Shown one piece after another: positions 1 to 13,200 of a stretch of DNA of 64,000 nucleotides; the stretch's first letter is position 1; each line of letters opens with the position of its first letter. The position numbers and the translations under genes were made by a program. Under the pieces are notes generated by a model, which saw nothing but the letters and a program-made list of their open reading frames with translations, searched no databases and was not told where the DNA came from. Source of the DNA: Gyrodactylus bullatarudis (lineage: Eukaryota > Platyhelminthes > Monogenea > Gyrodactylidea > Gyrodactylidae); the NCBI GenBank assembly GCA_012064415.1, contig SSNU01000235.1, positions 62,001 through 126,000 of the forward strand. Direction: 5' to 3'.

Positions 1-3000
1 TTTTTTCAATATATCATCATTGATCATTTTTTCATACGAGTGTTTCTTGGTGTGTCAGTGTGGTCGAGAGAAAAAGAGAGACATTGGGTCACTTTGAGTG
101 AGTTGATTAAAAGTATACCACTTTTTACTACTTTTCATTCATAAATCAAACTAAAAAAACGAATATCGATAGTGCTCTCTGATTGGTTAACGTGTCTAAA
201 TATGATTGGTCAATAATACGTGCTTGAAAACCACGATCTTTAAAAAAAATTTTCTTGATGATATTATAAATACTAATAATATAAAACGATCCCAACCTTA
301 CGAGCAACGAGATCTCAGTATAAAACTTTTTGATTAATTAAACGTGTCTTTTGTGTTATTTGCACTTTCGGTTGGAACTCATGATGTACTACGATTATGT
401 TAAATTCCATTTATCTCAGTCTTTTATATACGAGAAAGAATGCATAAATTAATCAAGAACAACATGGTCGATGATCATCATCATGATTTAGGACATAGAT
501 GGCAGTTTCGGTAAAGTGAAAAGATACTTTTGAAAAGAATTGATTTGATATTTCTCAAGATAACAGGGCTATTCTTGCAGTGTTGATGAACCAAAGGGAG
601 AACACTAAATCATAAACCCTTCTAAAACCGACATTTCCTAGTATATAAAAGATGATAGTTTGAAAGAAGAAAAAGGAATTTTTATGATCAAAAACTTGAA
701 AAAAGAGAAATAACATGACGAAAGAAAGAATAATTAGGCAATAAAACTAGCAACATAATACTTATAGAATCTGGACGGAGATAGGTAAATTCACAGTGAA
801 AATCTTCAATTGTACAGTAACAGTTAAAGCTAAATTAACCCTTTTGTAAGGTTCGCCCTAAGTAGGGCAATTATTCAAAGTCGGAAAATTTCCAGTTATT
901 ACTAACTTATTTTATCTAACTTTGGATAAAATAACAAATATTTGTAAAAATGGGTTCAAAACCTGAAGAATTTTATGTTGATAGCATAAGTAAAAGTAGA
1001 TTTAATTGGAATATAACCAACCTTTTCCTGACGTTTCGGTACTGAGATAGTTAGGAACCTTCTTCAGACGCTTGTAATCTGAACTCTCTTATATTTTATC
1101 TAAAAACCTTATAGGTCCGGATGAGGGAACTATTTTCCTTGAATGTATTTTTATCAAAATATTCAGTCCCATAACTTTTCTCGCAACCTAATGTATTACA
1201 AGAAAAAGATCTATTCAGGGAAATAAAACTTGAGTTATCTTCATATCAAGCTTAAAATTGATCAATGATAGTTGAAGAGTGTGAATAAAGATTTTTTATC
1301 AAATTTCAAGAGTTTAAATTAAATTTAATAATAATTGGTATTATAATTGATTTTTATTTACGATTAGACAGATTTCTTTGCACTAAGGTGCAAGTGTACA
1401 GCATGTAAAGAGTGAAAGAAATAGGAACAACGACATAGAGAGGAGATGATCCCTTTAATCCCACGTCTCCACGTACACTTTGGAGAATCAATAAACAGCC
1501 TTATGTATATGTACATTTCCTTATCATCATCATTATTGCAGGGAAGGAGAGGAAAGTTTAAAAATTCTACACAGAAACTAAGAGAGGAAATGCACATAAA
1601 TAGACCAACTAACAACAAGATTAAATAAACAATGTACCAACCAAGGAGTAGTTAATCTGAGAGTTTTATTTAGTTCTTGAATATATGTATGTATGTTCCA
1701 GTTAAAAACGGTTTATTTGGCAATAAGTTAATTTATGAGTAGAGTATGCAAAAAAGGGCAATTTTACTTCATTTTTTATTTGATTCTTCATGCTCTTAGT
1801 TATTTACTAATCCTTGATTTAATCCGTTTTCTGAGGCCTTAGAAAAAAATAAAATAACTTTCTATCGTAAAACGATAGCTGTCCATTTTTAATTTGCAAT
1901 CGTCAGTTCGATATTTCTCATAGTCTTGAAAATAGTTATGGTTTTAGAGTGGAAAAATAATCTCTATTATCTTGATGATGATGATAAGAAGTTGGCTTTC
2001 ATAACTGATTTCTTATTCGCAAGCAGCGTTGTAATTTTGGTAAAGTTACAAATTTTCTAATTTGAGTGATGAAAATAAATAATTTGGAACCTGAAGCGTT
2101 AAATTTTACCATTTGATTGACTCGTCCTAGTATTTTTATTTTATGTTTGCAATTCTCTATTAAACTCGAACAAGCTCAGACTGATAATGTACAAACTAGA
2201 CAATGCCTCTGGATTATAATCAGGAATATCTCGTTAAAGAACAGCAAAGAACTTGAAAGTATCCAATATCGGATACTTTCAAGTTCAAGTCTGACTTATT
2301 TCCTCTTTGGCTTACAAGGCCGTCATTCTCTAATTTCTTACAAACCCAAAACCAGGAAGAATCAGCATCCTCGTATCAAACCAGAAATTTACATGTCTCA
2401 TGAATAAAACCCTTCCTGTCAAGGCTAAACTTGACATAGATATTCTTGCTCTGATTGGCTTACAAGTACGAACAATCTGAGCATTTATTTTCTTAAAGCT
2501 TCCACACGACTAAAATGTTAAATATGATTATTTTGAAAAGCGTTTCTCAATCCAAACCCAAGATTAAGTCTATATATTTATTTTGTATTTCTATAATCAA
2601 TAGAAAAATTTGCGTACCCTAGCGTATGAGACCTAATCTTGATTAAAATTCAAATAAAAATGCGGCAGGCAAAAGGCACTTTCTGTCCATCTAGTTCTAA
2701 TGTTGACTTTCTTTTATATGCTCTCTTGTCATTAGTTTTAGTGCCATTCAAAACTGATTAATTGGTTAACATTTGTTAATTTTTATTTTAAATTCTGTCA
2801 ATTTGAGACAAAATGTTTAGGTTGAGATGAGAAAAAGAAATCAAGAAATACGAAAATCAATGCTCTGAATATGGATAAATATGTATGCGAATAATGTGCA
2901 CTACATAATTCATTAGTCGTGCACGAATGAGCAGGAATATAGAATTTATGAAAATAATTTTTTGGTCAAGATTAAAAAAGAACAAAAACGTTGATCACAA

Positions 3001-3172
3001 GTTTGACTTGAGAATTTCTCCGACTGTTTTTTTTGTTGATCTTTAAGTAGAAGCAGTTTTAAAATGACCCAAAAGAACTAGCAGAGAAATTATATGATTT
3101 TAATAAAATTTATCTGCCTAAAATACAAAACGCTAAAGTTTTGTTATTACTACACATTCTGACGCCTTCATA
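1..3172. other. Gene-free AT-rich stretch
   Basis: No open reading frame here looks like a conserved protein; the few ORFs of 60-96 codons are overlapping and compositionally like the background. Around 1031-1075 there is a motif of the form GACGTTTCGG...CCTTCTTCAG, which I associate with retroelement-derived repeats in animals; this is a weak recollection. A perfect hairpin lies at 2249-2286. Otherwise I see nothing. Confidence 0.6.
2249..2286. repeat. Perfect 16-bp inverted repeat (hairpin)
   Basis: Arms GAACTTGAAAGTATCC (2249-2264) and its exact reverse complement (2271-2286) are separated by a 6-nt loop. No gene is adjacent, so the role is unknown; it could be the tip of a decayed foldback element. 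Confidence 0.85.
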
Positions 3173-3545
3173 TTAACCCTTAAAGACCCAGAGAATTTTT
3201 CTCAGAGTATATCGCTGAGATTGAAAATTTAGTTGGGTTTAAGAATATGTTGATAATTAATATACAATTTTTTTCAAAAACCAACCTCAAGTTTAATAGA
3301 TATTTTCCCAAAAAACCTTCTTTATACTTCTAAGGAAATTTTAATATTTTTTTTCAAAAACGAGTCATTTTTAAATAGTCATAACTTCTCAATAAACTAG
3401 TGTAGCTTCATAAGTCTTAGTTTATTCGAAGGAATATTATTTCTTCTTTCAGAAAAGTGGTCAATAAACTATTTTTAGTTTCTTTACAACAAAATCATGG
3501 CTTGAGAAAGTAACCTGTATGACCCGCTGGGGCTTACAGGGTTAA
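3173..3545. mobile_element. piggyBac-like MITE with TTAA ends
   Basis: The segment starts TTAACCCTTAAAGACCCAG and its other end, reverse complemented, reads TTAACCCTGTAAGCCCCAG. TTAA target duplication plus CCCT-type terminal inverted repeats is the signature of piggyBac elements. At 373 bp with no ORF it is non-autonomous. It ends 10 bp from the stop codon of the ankyrin-repeat gene, so it probably lies in that gene's 3' untranslated or flanking region. Confidence 0.75.
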
Positions 3546-3555
3546 AAGAAGATAT

Positions 3556-4828
3556 TCAAGTAAAGATGAATGAAAAACATACTGCAGATCCGGGTGAAGT
3601 CTTTTCCTCGTTATCATCAGGTTTACTGTTTAAATTTGCAAAGAGATTCACGTTCCTTTTAGTTTCGTCAATATTATTCAATAATTTATCAATATGCTCG
3701 AGCAAGTTATCTTTAAAGGTGATTGAATCAGTGGATAAAGTCTTTTTCTTTCCCTCCGACGAAGGCAGCATGCCAAAAGCAGCCTTGATCAATTTTGAAG
3801 GTTTATGACTCAGTTTCACGGAACTGGAAAACTTTACTTGGCTTGTCATGTCATTAAATGTTGTATTCTTAATGCAAATATAATTTAAAATTAATAATAT
3901 AATCATACTACTTCAAAATGAATACAAGTAAATTTTATTTTTAAAAAACTCACAAGATTCGGCTCACAGAGGACTTTAGAGTTATTTGATCTTCGCTGAC
4001 TTTGACTATAATTTAATCTATTCTTTTTATCAAAAGTAACAAGATCACTATTATTATCAATAGATTTGTCTATCTTGAAAAGCGAAACTAGAGATAAAAT
4101 ATAAATAAAACTTGATTTCATGTATGAATAATAAGAAATCGACACGAGGTTAAGAGCAAAGTTCAATCAAGCACTAAGAGATGCTAATTTTTTGGAACAT
4201 AGATGCATTAATATTTTTACCGAATTATGCTAATGAACTTACAAAATTCTTCTAATTCAGATAATCTTCTTGGTTTTAAAAACTCTATAATCAAGTTAGA
4301 AATTAAATCTCACTTTTGAATAAAATCTTCAATTCGTGATCCAGATAATCAAATGCATAATTTCCAAAATAATCCATAACTTCAATATCACAAGCTTTAG
4401 ATATGAATAAATGAATTTTTTACTCACCAAAATTTTTGATCAACGTATTAATAATTTCTTTATTCTGGTGCATACAGGCAATGTGAAGGGGAGTACGTCC
4501 AAGCTAGAGAGTTAATAATAATTCAAAGATATACATAGGTCTCATAATATAAACTTACAATATCGATTGCATCAACATCTGCTCCATACTTGGAAACCAA
4601 TAGGTGGAGAAATATATGATCATTTTTTTCAGAGAGAACGTGAACACAAGTCTAAATTTAGATAAATTAATATACTCTTTTGGAGCCTATGTCTCGATGA
4701 TGAACTAAAGAATGGTCTTTGAGAAGTAACTTTATTATTTCACTCTTGTCTATCGCATTGAGCTTTTCGAACCATAATAATTTATTTTCCACTTGTGGAG
4801 GCAAAGTACTCTCCTGAGAATCAATCAT
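3556..4828 (-). CDS. Ankyrin-repeat protein, seven exons
   Basis: I assembled exons 4676-4828, 4559-4651, 4428-4503, 4314-4394, 4243-4284, 3954-4087 and 3556-3867; they join in frame to 296 residues. Ankyrin repeats occupy roughly residues 25-135: one reads GRTPLHIACMHQNKEII, flanked by a diverged TCVHVL repeat and an IEVMDYFGNYAFDYL repeat. The remainder is polar and Lys/Ser/Asn-rich, ending in a hydrophobic stub after a SPGSAVC segment. There is no signal peptide or other domain I recognise. Introns are 24, 55, 33, 29, 155 and 86 nt. The gene is head to head with the LUC7-like gene, 159 bp between start codons. The ankyrin assignment is strong; the orthologue and function are unknown. The last two exons rest on frame and splice signals only. 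Confidence 0.75.
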
Positions 4829-4987
4829 TATAAATTAAAGATGGATTATCTTGGATAATGTATAGCTATTCAAAATTCAATAAATATAAAATATTCCGAA
4901 TTACAAACAAAATATTTAAAAATTTCAAACTCCAGGTTTGTTATGATAAGAAAATAAATTTGAATTTGTGCAGCTTAACCTACAGAG
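4829..4987. promoter_or_regulatory. Shared divergent promoter region
   Basis: The 159 bp between the start codons of the ankyrin gene (-) and the LUC7-like gene (+) must hold both 5' untranslated regions and probably a bidirectional core promoter. No clear TATA box or other named element could be singled out in this AT-rich sequence. Inferred from position only. Confidence 0.5.
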
Positions 4988-6478
4988 ATGTCAGCTAAGG
5001 ACAAGATGCGTTCAATGCTCGATGAGCTGATGGGGACCAATAGAGATGGTAAGCGATAAACTCTAATTGAGTTGAGCTAATGCTAGCTCGTTCGTTTGGT
5101 TCTAAAGCTAAAATAATACATTTTATGCTAATTCAGTTAGCCTAACTATAAGGGGAGTCAAAAAGTCTCAATCGTAGTTTTATTCGAGAACCATCCATGA
5201 TACCTTTAACGTCGCATGTGAGTAATTATGTGAAATTGGTTAGAACCTTCACCAGAAATACAGTGAGCGTGTAATAAAAATTTCTAATGAACTTTTATAA
5301 ACCTTCTCATTTGCTCGTTATTTTTAAGTCGGAATCTTGTCTTGCTTTATATTTTATTATGTATTTTCAATTCTCTAGGAGAAAGCAAAGATAGAACAGT
5401 CACCTTTGATTCTCGATCAGTTTGCAAGAGCTATCTTCTAGAATGCTGTCCTCATGAAATTCTCTCTGGAACTGTGAGTTGAAAAACCAAAATGGATTAA
5501 TCGACATTTAATTTATATCTTTTAGAGAATGGATCTCGGAGAATGTATGTATGTACATGATCCCGCGCTAAAAGCAGACTATAGACGTGAATCTCTTAAA
5601 AAAGACTTCTTTTTTGAAATTGATGTAAGTCATCTTAAATTAATCTTTAGGCCTTGAGCCACTTGGAATCATTTATTGGAGACTGTGATAAAAGAGTAGA
5701 GGGGGCTAAAGCTAAGCTCTCTGATACACAAGAAGAATTATCTGAAGAAGCTCAAACCAAAGCAGATCACATTAACAGTCTTGGAGAACAGATCGGTACA
5801 AAACTAGCAAAAGCAGAAACCTTGGGTACTCAAGGAGAGGTTAATGAATCACTAAAACTCATGCAAGAAGTCGAAAGTCTCCGCGAAGAAAAAGCTAATG
5901 CTGAAAATGAACTGCGTAATATTATTCCTGTAACAACATATCAACAGCAGAAATTACGAGTTTGTGAAGCTTGCTCTGCTTATCTGGGAATCCATGATAA
6001 TGATAGAAGGTAATTTATTAAGAGACTAGTCAATGGTCTATTTATCTACAATACCTTTGAAAAAAGGTGAAATATGGAACAATTTTATGGAAAATTTCTC
6101 TTTTTTAGGTTAGCAGATCACTTCGGAGGTAAACTACACGTAGGCTTTATTCAAATCAGACAGAAGCTTGACGAACTCAGAAAATATGTTGATGCAAATA
6201 ATATCATGGCCAAGGCCAGACTTGCTGTTCTACAAGATGGTAATCGAAGAGAAAGAGAATATGAAGCAAGCTACAGGGATAGGGAGAGAGAAAGGGATCG
6301 TAGTCGTGATAGACCTAAATTAATCACCAGAGGAGGCGAGTATGGCGATAAATCCAAAAGAAGACGTAGCCGCAGTAGAAGTAGTCGAAGCAGAAGATCC
6401 AGATCAAGGTCCAGCAGATCTCGATCAAGTCATCATAAGAAGCACAAGAAACACAAGAAGCATAAGAAGCATCATTGA
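4988..6478 (+). CDS. LUC7L: LUC7-like U1 snRNP-associated splicing factor
   Basis: Exons 4988-5048, 5379-5473, 5526-5624, 5651-6009 and 6109-6478 join to 327 residues. The N-terminus MSAKDKMRSMLDELMGT matches the LUC7 family start. A first zinc finger (CCCH type) follows, with the family segment CCPHEILSGTRMDLGEC. A coiled-coil region comes next, then the second zinc finger around CEACSAYLGIHDNDRR and LADHFGGKLHVGF. The tail is an RS domain followed by a run of Lys/His repeats ending HKKHH. LUC7 proteins bind the U1 snRNP and help choose 5' splice sites. The intron at 5625-5650 is only 26 nt. The human family has three members (LUC7L, LUC7L2, LUC7L3); this is closest to LUC7L/LUC7L2. AATAAA at 6580-6585 is a likely poly(A) signal. 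Confidence 0.95.
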
Positions 6479-6735
6479 TATATTCAATATATCGTACTTC
6501 GTATTTGGTCAGATGAGTATGAACTTACAAAAACTAATATATGGGTTTACTATATTAATTTTGTTATAAATTTATATGAAATAAATCATCTTTTTAATTC
6601 ATTACTAAATCTAATTATTTGAAAAATATGAATCAGAAAATATGAATTTAGAAATACAACTAGATAAAAATCATAAAAGAAAGAATAGAATACTTCAAAT
6701 TAGAGTATTTATCTACAAAAATTCAACAATCAAAA

Positions 6736-7158
6736 TTATTCCTGTTTCGACAATATCTTATCGACGAATTTAACCAGATCTCTGGGAGTAAACATCTTTT
6801 CGGCTTCTATGTCGGAAATTTCGAAACCAAACTCATTTTCAACCTCCATAACTACTTCGATGTGGTCTAGACTGTCCATTCCAAAGTCTTTCATGAAATT
6901 TGAATCAAGGTTTAACTATTGAATCAGTAATAAAGGATAAATTACTTTGTCGCTAGAAATTTTGTCAAAGTTGCGGCAAACCTCAAGAACACGAGATTCT
7001 GTTTGTGAGAGTTTATCACTGAAGCTTCGGCTCAGGAATACCAAAGATGAGCTATTTTTGTTTAATAATGCATTTTTATTGTTGTTCAATGAATTAAGTA
7101 CCAAATTATTCGAAGTATTAGCGAGTCTGAAAAATTGTTTGAGCATTTTGAACGTCAA
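6736..7158 (-). CDS. NDUFAB1: Mitochondrial acyl carrier protein (NDUFAB1 type)
   Basis: Exons 6946-7158 and 6736-6915 flank a 30-nt intron and encode about 130 residues. The C-terminal half carries the ACP signature FGMDSLDHIEVVMEVENEFG; the Ser of DSLD is the 4'-phosphopantetheine attachment site. The N-terminus, rich in Leu, Asn, Lys and Arg with few acids, fits a mitochondrial import sequence; MLKQFF at codon 5 is an alternative start. NDUFAB1 serves mitochondrial type II fatty acid and lipoate synthesis, is a complex I subunit, and supports LYR-protein functions including Fe-S cluster assembly. It is convergent with the LUC7-like gene and head to head with IFT172. Confidence 0.93.
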
Positions 7159-7298
7159 TGAGATTATAACAAAACTATTTGAAGATTCTTTATTTTATTT
7201 ATTTTGTCATAATGATACAATTTCGAAATATAAATATTTATCAAAATTTTTTACCAATTTCCTTTTTTTGCTCTCTAATTCTAAAGTTATCAATCTGA
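7159..7298. promoter_or_regulatory. Shared divergent promoter region
   Basis: Only 140 bp separate the start codons of the ACP gene (-) and IFT172 (+), so both promoters must overlap here or lie within the opposite gene. The interval is very AT-rich with no distinct motif I can name. Confidence 0.45.
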
Positions 7299-10200
7299 AT
7301 GTATTTGAAACATTCTAGAACAATATTTCCTCAAAAAACGTTTTCTGATGGAATCAATGCAATTTGCTGGTCTGACACTTTGGCTGTTTGTTCACAAGAT
7401 AAATATGTTCGGATCCTTGATTCTAACATGAACCAAAAAGACAAATTTACATTAAAAGTTTTTGATAAGGAATTGGTAAAAGTCTATATAAGTGTGATAG
7501 CCTACTCAGCCGATGGCAAAAAACTTGCTGTTGGACAATCTGACAATTTTTTGGTAATCTATAAACTTAGCGAGAACAAGAAAACTATATGCAATAAGGC
7601 CCAAATGGAAGCTGCAGTAACATCTATAAAATGGATTTTCGAGAAAAAAATGCTCGTCGGTCTGGAGAATGGAGCCTTGTATATTTTCTCAGTTGCTAAG
7701 AATGAATCAAAAAAGTTATTCGCTCTTGGTTGTTACATTTTAAACATTTCTATAAACAATAATTTGAAATCTTTTATCGTAAACCATATAGACGGACGTG
7801 TTAATCTTTTTGTGTGGGATGAAATGAAAGAAATAAAAATTATTGGCAGTACAATAGATGCTAAAAGCCCAAGTCAAATTCTTACCTGGGCAAAAGATCA
7901 AATACTTTTAGTCAACATTGATTCGAAAATTTGCATCTACTCCAGAGATGGAAAGATCGTACAAGAATTTGGGGAAAAACTATCAATGGTTCAACGTGAA
8001 TTTTTTTCCGTAGATTGTTCCGAAAATGTGATTGCCATTGGCGGATTTAATATTATTTTATTGCTTCATTGGAATGAAGAAATTCAAAGATGGAATGAAA
8101 ATGTTCAGGAGTTCAAGAATCTCTACTCTATCAATAATCTTTGCTTTAATCCAAATAATCCAGTTCAATTGGTCGTCGGAACTTTCTGTGGAGGACTGGA
8201 ACTATTCGAGATACAATTTCCCTCCAAGTATTGGAAATATAAGGAACTTTACTCGATCGAAAATATAAGTTCTTCAAGCCTTTTAATCTCTTCCATTAAA
8301 TCAGACGAAAAATTTGAGATCAGATCAAAGTATTCACTAAAAAACGTTTTCTTCATTAGTGATGACAAGTATGCAGTGGTGTATACCTCTGAAAGTCTCA
8401 TAGTTTGTGATATGGGAAGGAAGAGAATCTGCGAAATTACTTCCAGTTCATTTTGTGGAGATGAAAACTTTTACTTCCCAAAAGTTAACTCGGAATACTT
8501 TATTGTCTACAAAAGTGACGAAATATTCTTGGGAAGTTTCCCCAAAGAAACCTGTATTTGGTCGACAATGGCACTTGATCCAAACATGAACACATTTAGC
8601 TTAAGATTTGCTATTAAGGGAGGGGACATTATCTCTGCTTACCTGTTAGATTCGAAAAAAATTGTTGTCAAGACTTTGAGAAATGATAGGGTGATAAAGG
8701 TAATCCAGAGTGACAATCAAATCAATTGGCTTGAACTAAACAGTGGATCTAATAAGATTCTATTCCACGATATTCTCGGAAACTTGTATTTAGCCTATTT
8801 ACAAACTGGGGATAGAGCTGGGGAAGCTTGCCAGCGGGATGAGATCCTACATGTCCAGACGAATTGTAATTTTGCCAAATGGGTTCCATCAAAAGATATC
8901 ATTGTCTGTCAAGTGAATGATACTCTAATTTTCAGTTACCTAGAAAATGGAACTGAGAAAAGAATTGAGGCCAATTCCCTCTCGATCAAGGAGATTAGCC
9001 AGGATTCAATTATTTTATATAACAACATAAAGCAAGAACGAGCCGAATATTTTTTCCAAGATTTCATCAATATTTTAAACTATGAAAGATTATTTGAAGA
9101 AAAGAGTATTGAAGAAATAGCAGAACTGCTCGAGGAGAATCAAGACCAAGAGAATAAAACTCAAATGTGGCAACGTCTGGGACACCTTGCTATGGAGAAG
9201 GGCAATCTGGAATTGGCAAAGAAATCTTTTACCAAAGCAAAAGATTATGTCAAGGTAAATTAAATCTTGAATTTTATAAAATAAATCTTTTTTTACTTGA
9301 ACCTGATTGGTCATTTAAAGTGGTAAACTTTTAATTACATAATTATATATAGGCCATCTTTATTGAGAAACACAAGAGGGAAATAAACTCTGAGACAATG
9401 AGAAAATTATACTCCCTTTTGCTGAGGGATGATTTTAAGGAAGCGAAAAAATTCATTTTCAACATGACTGATGTCTTCACGGCAATTGAGATTTTGATAA
9501 AGCTTAATAGATGGGACGAAGCCTTTATGGTAAGATAGTTATAGTTTGAATTGAGTCGATTTGACTATCACTTGATTTAAGATGGTAAAACTGAAGCCTT
9601 GTCCACTAACTGTTGATGATGTCAAGGAAAAACAAATCAAATGGCTTCATGAAACAAAACAAACCAACGAGTTAATAAGTCTTTACAAATCAGAAGGAAT
9701 GTACTGTGAAGCTGTAGAAAAATACATGAGTATTGGAGAGAAAAAAAAAGCAGCCAACTTAATCAAGGAACAACCGGGAGAGTGTAAAAGATTATCAGTG
9801 TTGATTGATCAGCTAATCAAAGATTTAGTTACTCTGAAAGAATTTGAACTGGCAGGTGAATTATGCCTTGTTTGTGAGAATTTGGAAAAGGCCGTCATGC
9901 TTTTTATACAGGGAAAATCTTTTGAGAAAGCCATGAGCTTAGCAGTAGCTGGTTCTATTAGTGAGGATAAGAAAAAGTTGATACACTATTTGTACGCTCA
10001 GGAATTAACTGAGAGGGAATTGTATTTTGAGGCTGTTGAACAGCTTTTACTAGCCGAGTAAGTTTGATCATCAAGGGTTTTATACAATTTTTATTAGAAA
10101 ATTTGAGGAAGCTCTTGAGTTGGCATTCAGACAAAGGGAGTTTGACCTTATCAAAAGGGTTCTCTCCAAAATGGAAACATTACAAAAGTACAGAGGAAGG

Positions 10201-13200
10201 GTGATATCTTGTTATAAGGAAATGATGAATCAAATTGATGACTCAAATGAAAAGGATTACGTTCTCAGGAAAATTAAGAGCTTGGAAAGAGAGAATGATC
10301 AGTTTTATAGACGAATCAAGTTTGTTTCTCCGTAGAAAATTAATAAAATTAGGATAATTTAGAAAAAAATTACACAAAAGGATGATAAATTTTACAATCA
10401 TCAATCCTGATAAGATAATTTTGTATTCCACCAGAATATCTACTTGAAATTATAAAAAAACTGTTTTCAAACTTTAACTTGTTGAATCAGCAGTGTTGAT
10501 GGAAACGAATTTTTAGTATTAGATTTATAGAATTATGTGATTCTATCTTCAACTGTAACGTGATCCACTAAATTTCAAACACGATTATGCATATACAATA
10601 GGGTAATACAAAAAAATATTTTTTTCCCGAACAACTTTTCGGGCGATTAGCTAATTTGGTCCCTTTCACACAGATTTTTATATATTAAATTCAAAAATTT
10701 TCTTGCTCTGATACCCATAGATCTAATTTCCAGAAATTCTTTAAAAAGGCATCAAAATTTTCAGAAAACGATGAGGGATTTTAAATAACTATCAGAATAG
10801 TCAGAAAAGTCATACAGATTGCTTTTTATATTTCTTTATATTCAGTAAACCAATCAGATTTAAGCAGATTAAAATTCAGAGAAAAATCACTTTTGAATTA
10901 AGCTCAATAATTTCGAGATGGGGAATAACAGAAACTCATACGATACATCAGCGGAAAAAGGGAAAAATTTAGCATCAGATTTGCTCCGGCAACCTGAACA
11001 TTTTAACTCGGAACCAATTTTAATTGATTTATTTAACCAAAAATAGTTGCTAATTTTGCAAGAAAATTTCACTATTTTTCAACTTAACTCGCAATTTTAA
11101 ATCTTTTTCGAGCTTCAAAACGATTTTCAAATTGGCCTAACATGTGTTAAATTTTCTGCTCTTTTGAATGGTATAAATTTGATATAGATGAACCTGTTTC
11201 CCTCTTTTAAAATTCGATTCATGTGATGCCAGGTTTTGCAAATTTCGCCTTTACACATTTTCCCAATTTATACCCAAACCCTTGTAAGATAGGAAAATTC
11301 TGAGCACAGATTCGGAATCAGCATGAAAATTTACACAAGAATTTTTATACCTCGATAAAAGTTCGTGACCTCACTACCACCCGTGTTATCATAGTAAAGT
11401 TCATTCAAAATTTGTTGGCGAGTATTTAAAAATCGTAATTTTCAAATAAGATTTTGAATATCAGGACAGAATCTAAAATGGGATTTAAAAAGGATATTTT
11501 ACTCAAAATTTAATTGTCTATTAAATGAGCAAATAGCCGAAAAAATTATCGAACTTCATCCATTTTTTTTCGACAATTTTGGATTCACTGATATAATGAG
11601 TTAGTCCAGTGTTCATAGCCCTGGTTCAATTCTCAGTACTGTGTGATAGTGTGTATACTGATATGTCTCAATAAAGATGAAACGCGTCTGTCTACGGCAG
11701 ACAGTCTGCCATACACTTAGATTGCTTCTTGGTAGCTTACATTCTGATTCTTATCTCCAAGGCAAGATCTGTGACTTCTCCGCATCCAATTAGGGATAAT
11801 AAAAGACTTAGTCACCAAAACATAACAAACAATTAAATTTATTAATTAATCTAAAACACTTTAAAAAAAGTATATGACAAGGGATAATTTTAGAGAAGAA
11901 TTGGAATTTGTAATTGCATCAGAAGAAACCAATAATTATTGGACATATATATATAATTCTTCTTACATTAGCTAACTCAATAGGATCAAATTTGATCATA
12001 TGAAAAGACAGCTCCACACTAAACCCCCTAGAAGGTAAACCTCGGGTAAAGTATGATTTTCTGGTTTCTTATGATGGTTAGCTTTACCAATCTCTCTAGT
12101 AAGATCTTTGGACAAGATTCGATTTGAAATAATCATTCTTGTTCTTGTACTTACAAGGTTTTAAATAATTATTTGGAGAAATACATATATTAAATAGAAT
12201 CTAAGCATTCGCAAAAAAGATGGATAAATAAATATTTTTATATTCCAGATTTGATGAGGCAATGGAATATTTAAGAAGAGGCGATCACAATGATGCTGAG
12301 AGAGTACTACTAGAACTGAATGAAATCGATAAACTCTTTGAATATTTCCATAAAACGGATATTATAAAGAATAAAGATTTCCTAAGACAATTGTACCAAA
12401 AGTACAGGCCAGACATGTTGGATAATTTCATCGAAAAGCTGGTTGAGAAATATCTTGCAATGAATGAGAAAAGTTTAGCGATCAAATGTCTAGTAGAGTT
12501 TGGAGAATACACAAAAGCAATTGATATTCACATCAAGAATAATGATTTTAATGGTGCCTACAATTTGGCATTAAAAGTTGATTGTAATCTGATTCCGAGG
12601 ATGCTGTTGAATTGGTTCAAAGCCAATAAGGATACTGAGCAAGCCTTAAAAGTGATACATGGCCATGAGACTATTGATCGCCTTATTAATATGGTACTAG
12701 AGGATGAAAATCATGAGAACCTATTGCAGACAACATCAATTATCGCCAAGAGGTTCAATCATCCAAAATTAAGGGATATCCTAACAAAGTTGGGAAAGAC
12801 CCTTGAAGAGAAGCAAGACTACACTGGGGCTAAGGAAATGTACGTCAAGGCCAAAGATATAAGGAGCCTTGTTAAACTTTGGATTGAGCAAAAGGATTGG
12901 GATAAGGCTATAAAGTCGGCAAAGAAATTCGACAAAGCTCTCTACTCTGATACTTGTGTGAAATATGGCAAAGAGCTGTTGGATCAGGGTCAGATAAAAA
13001 AGGCAGAAAGCATTCTCGTGAAATTTGAATGTCAGGAATATTTGTACGATTACTTTTACCAAAAGAAATTATTCAAGGATGCCATAAGAATATGTCGGAC
13101 ACATTTCCCAGGTCGCCTGTCCAAATTATCAAGTGAATTAACCAATGGAGGGGTTGGCAATGAAAATAATAGTAGTTCAGAGAAGAAAATGTCTACCCTG

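Noticed and set aside
2117..2407. 96-codon plus-strand ORF
   Set aside because: It reads across the perfect hairpin at 2249-2286, with no family similarity.
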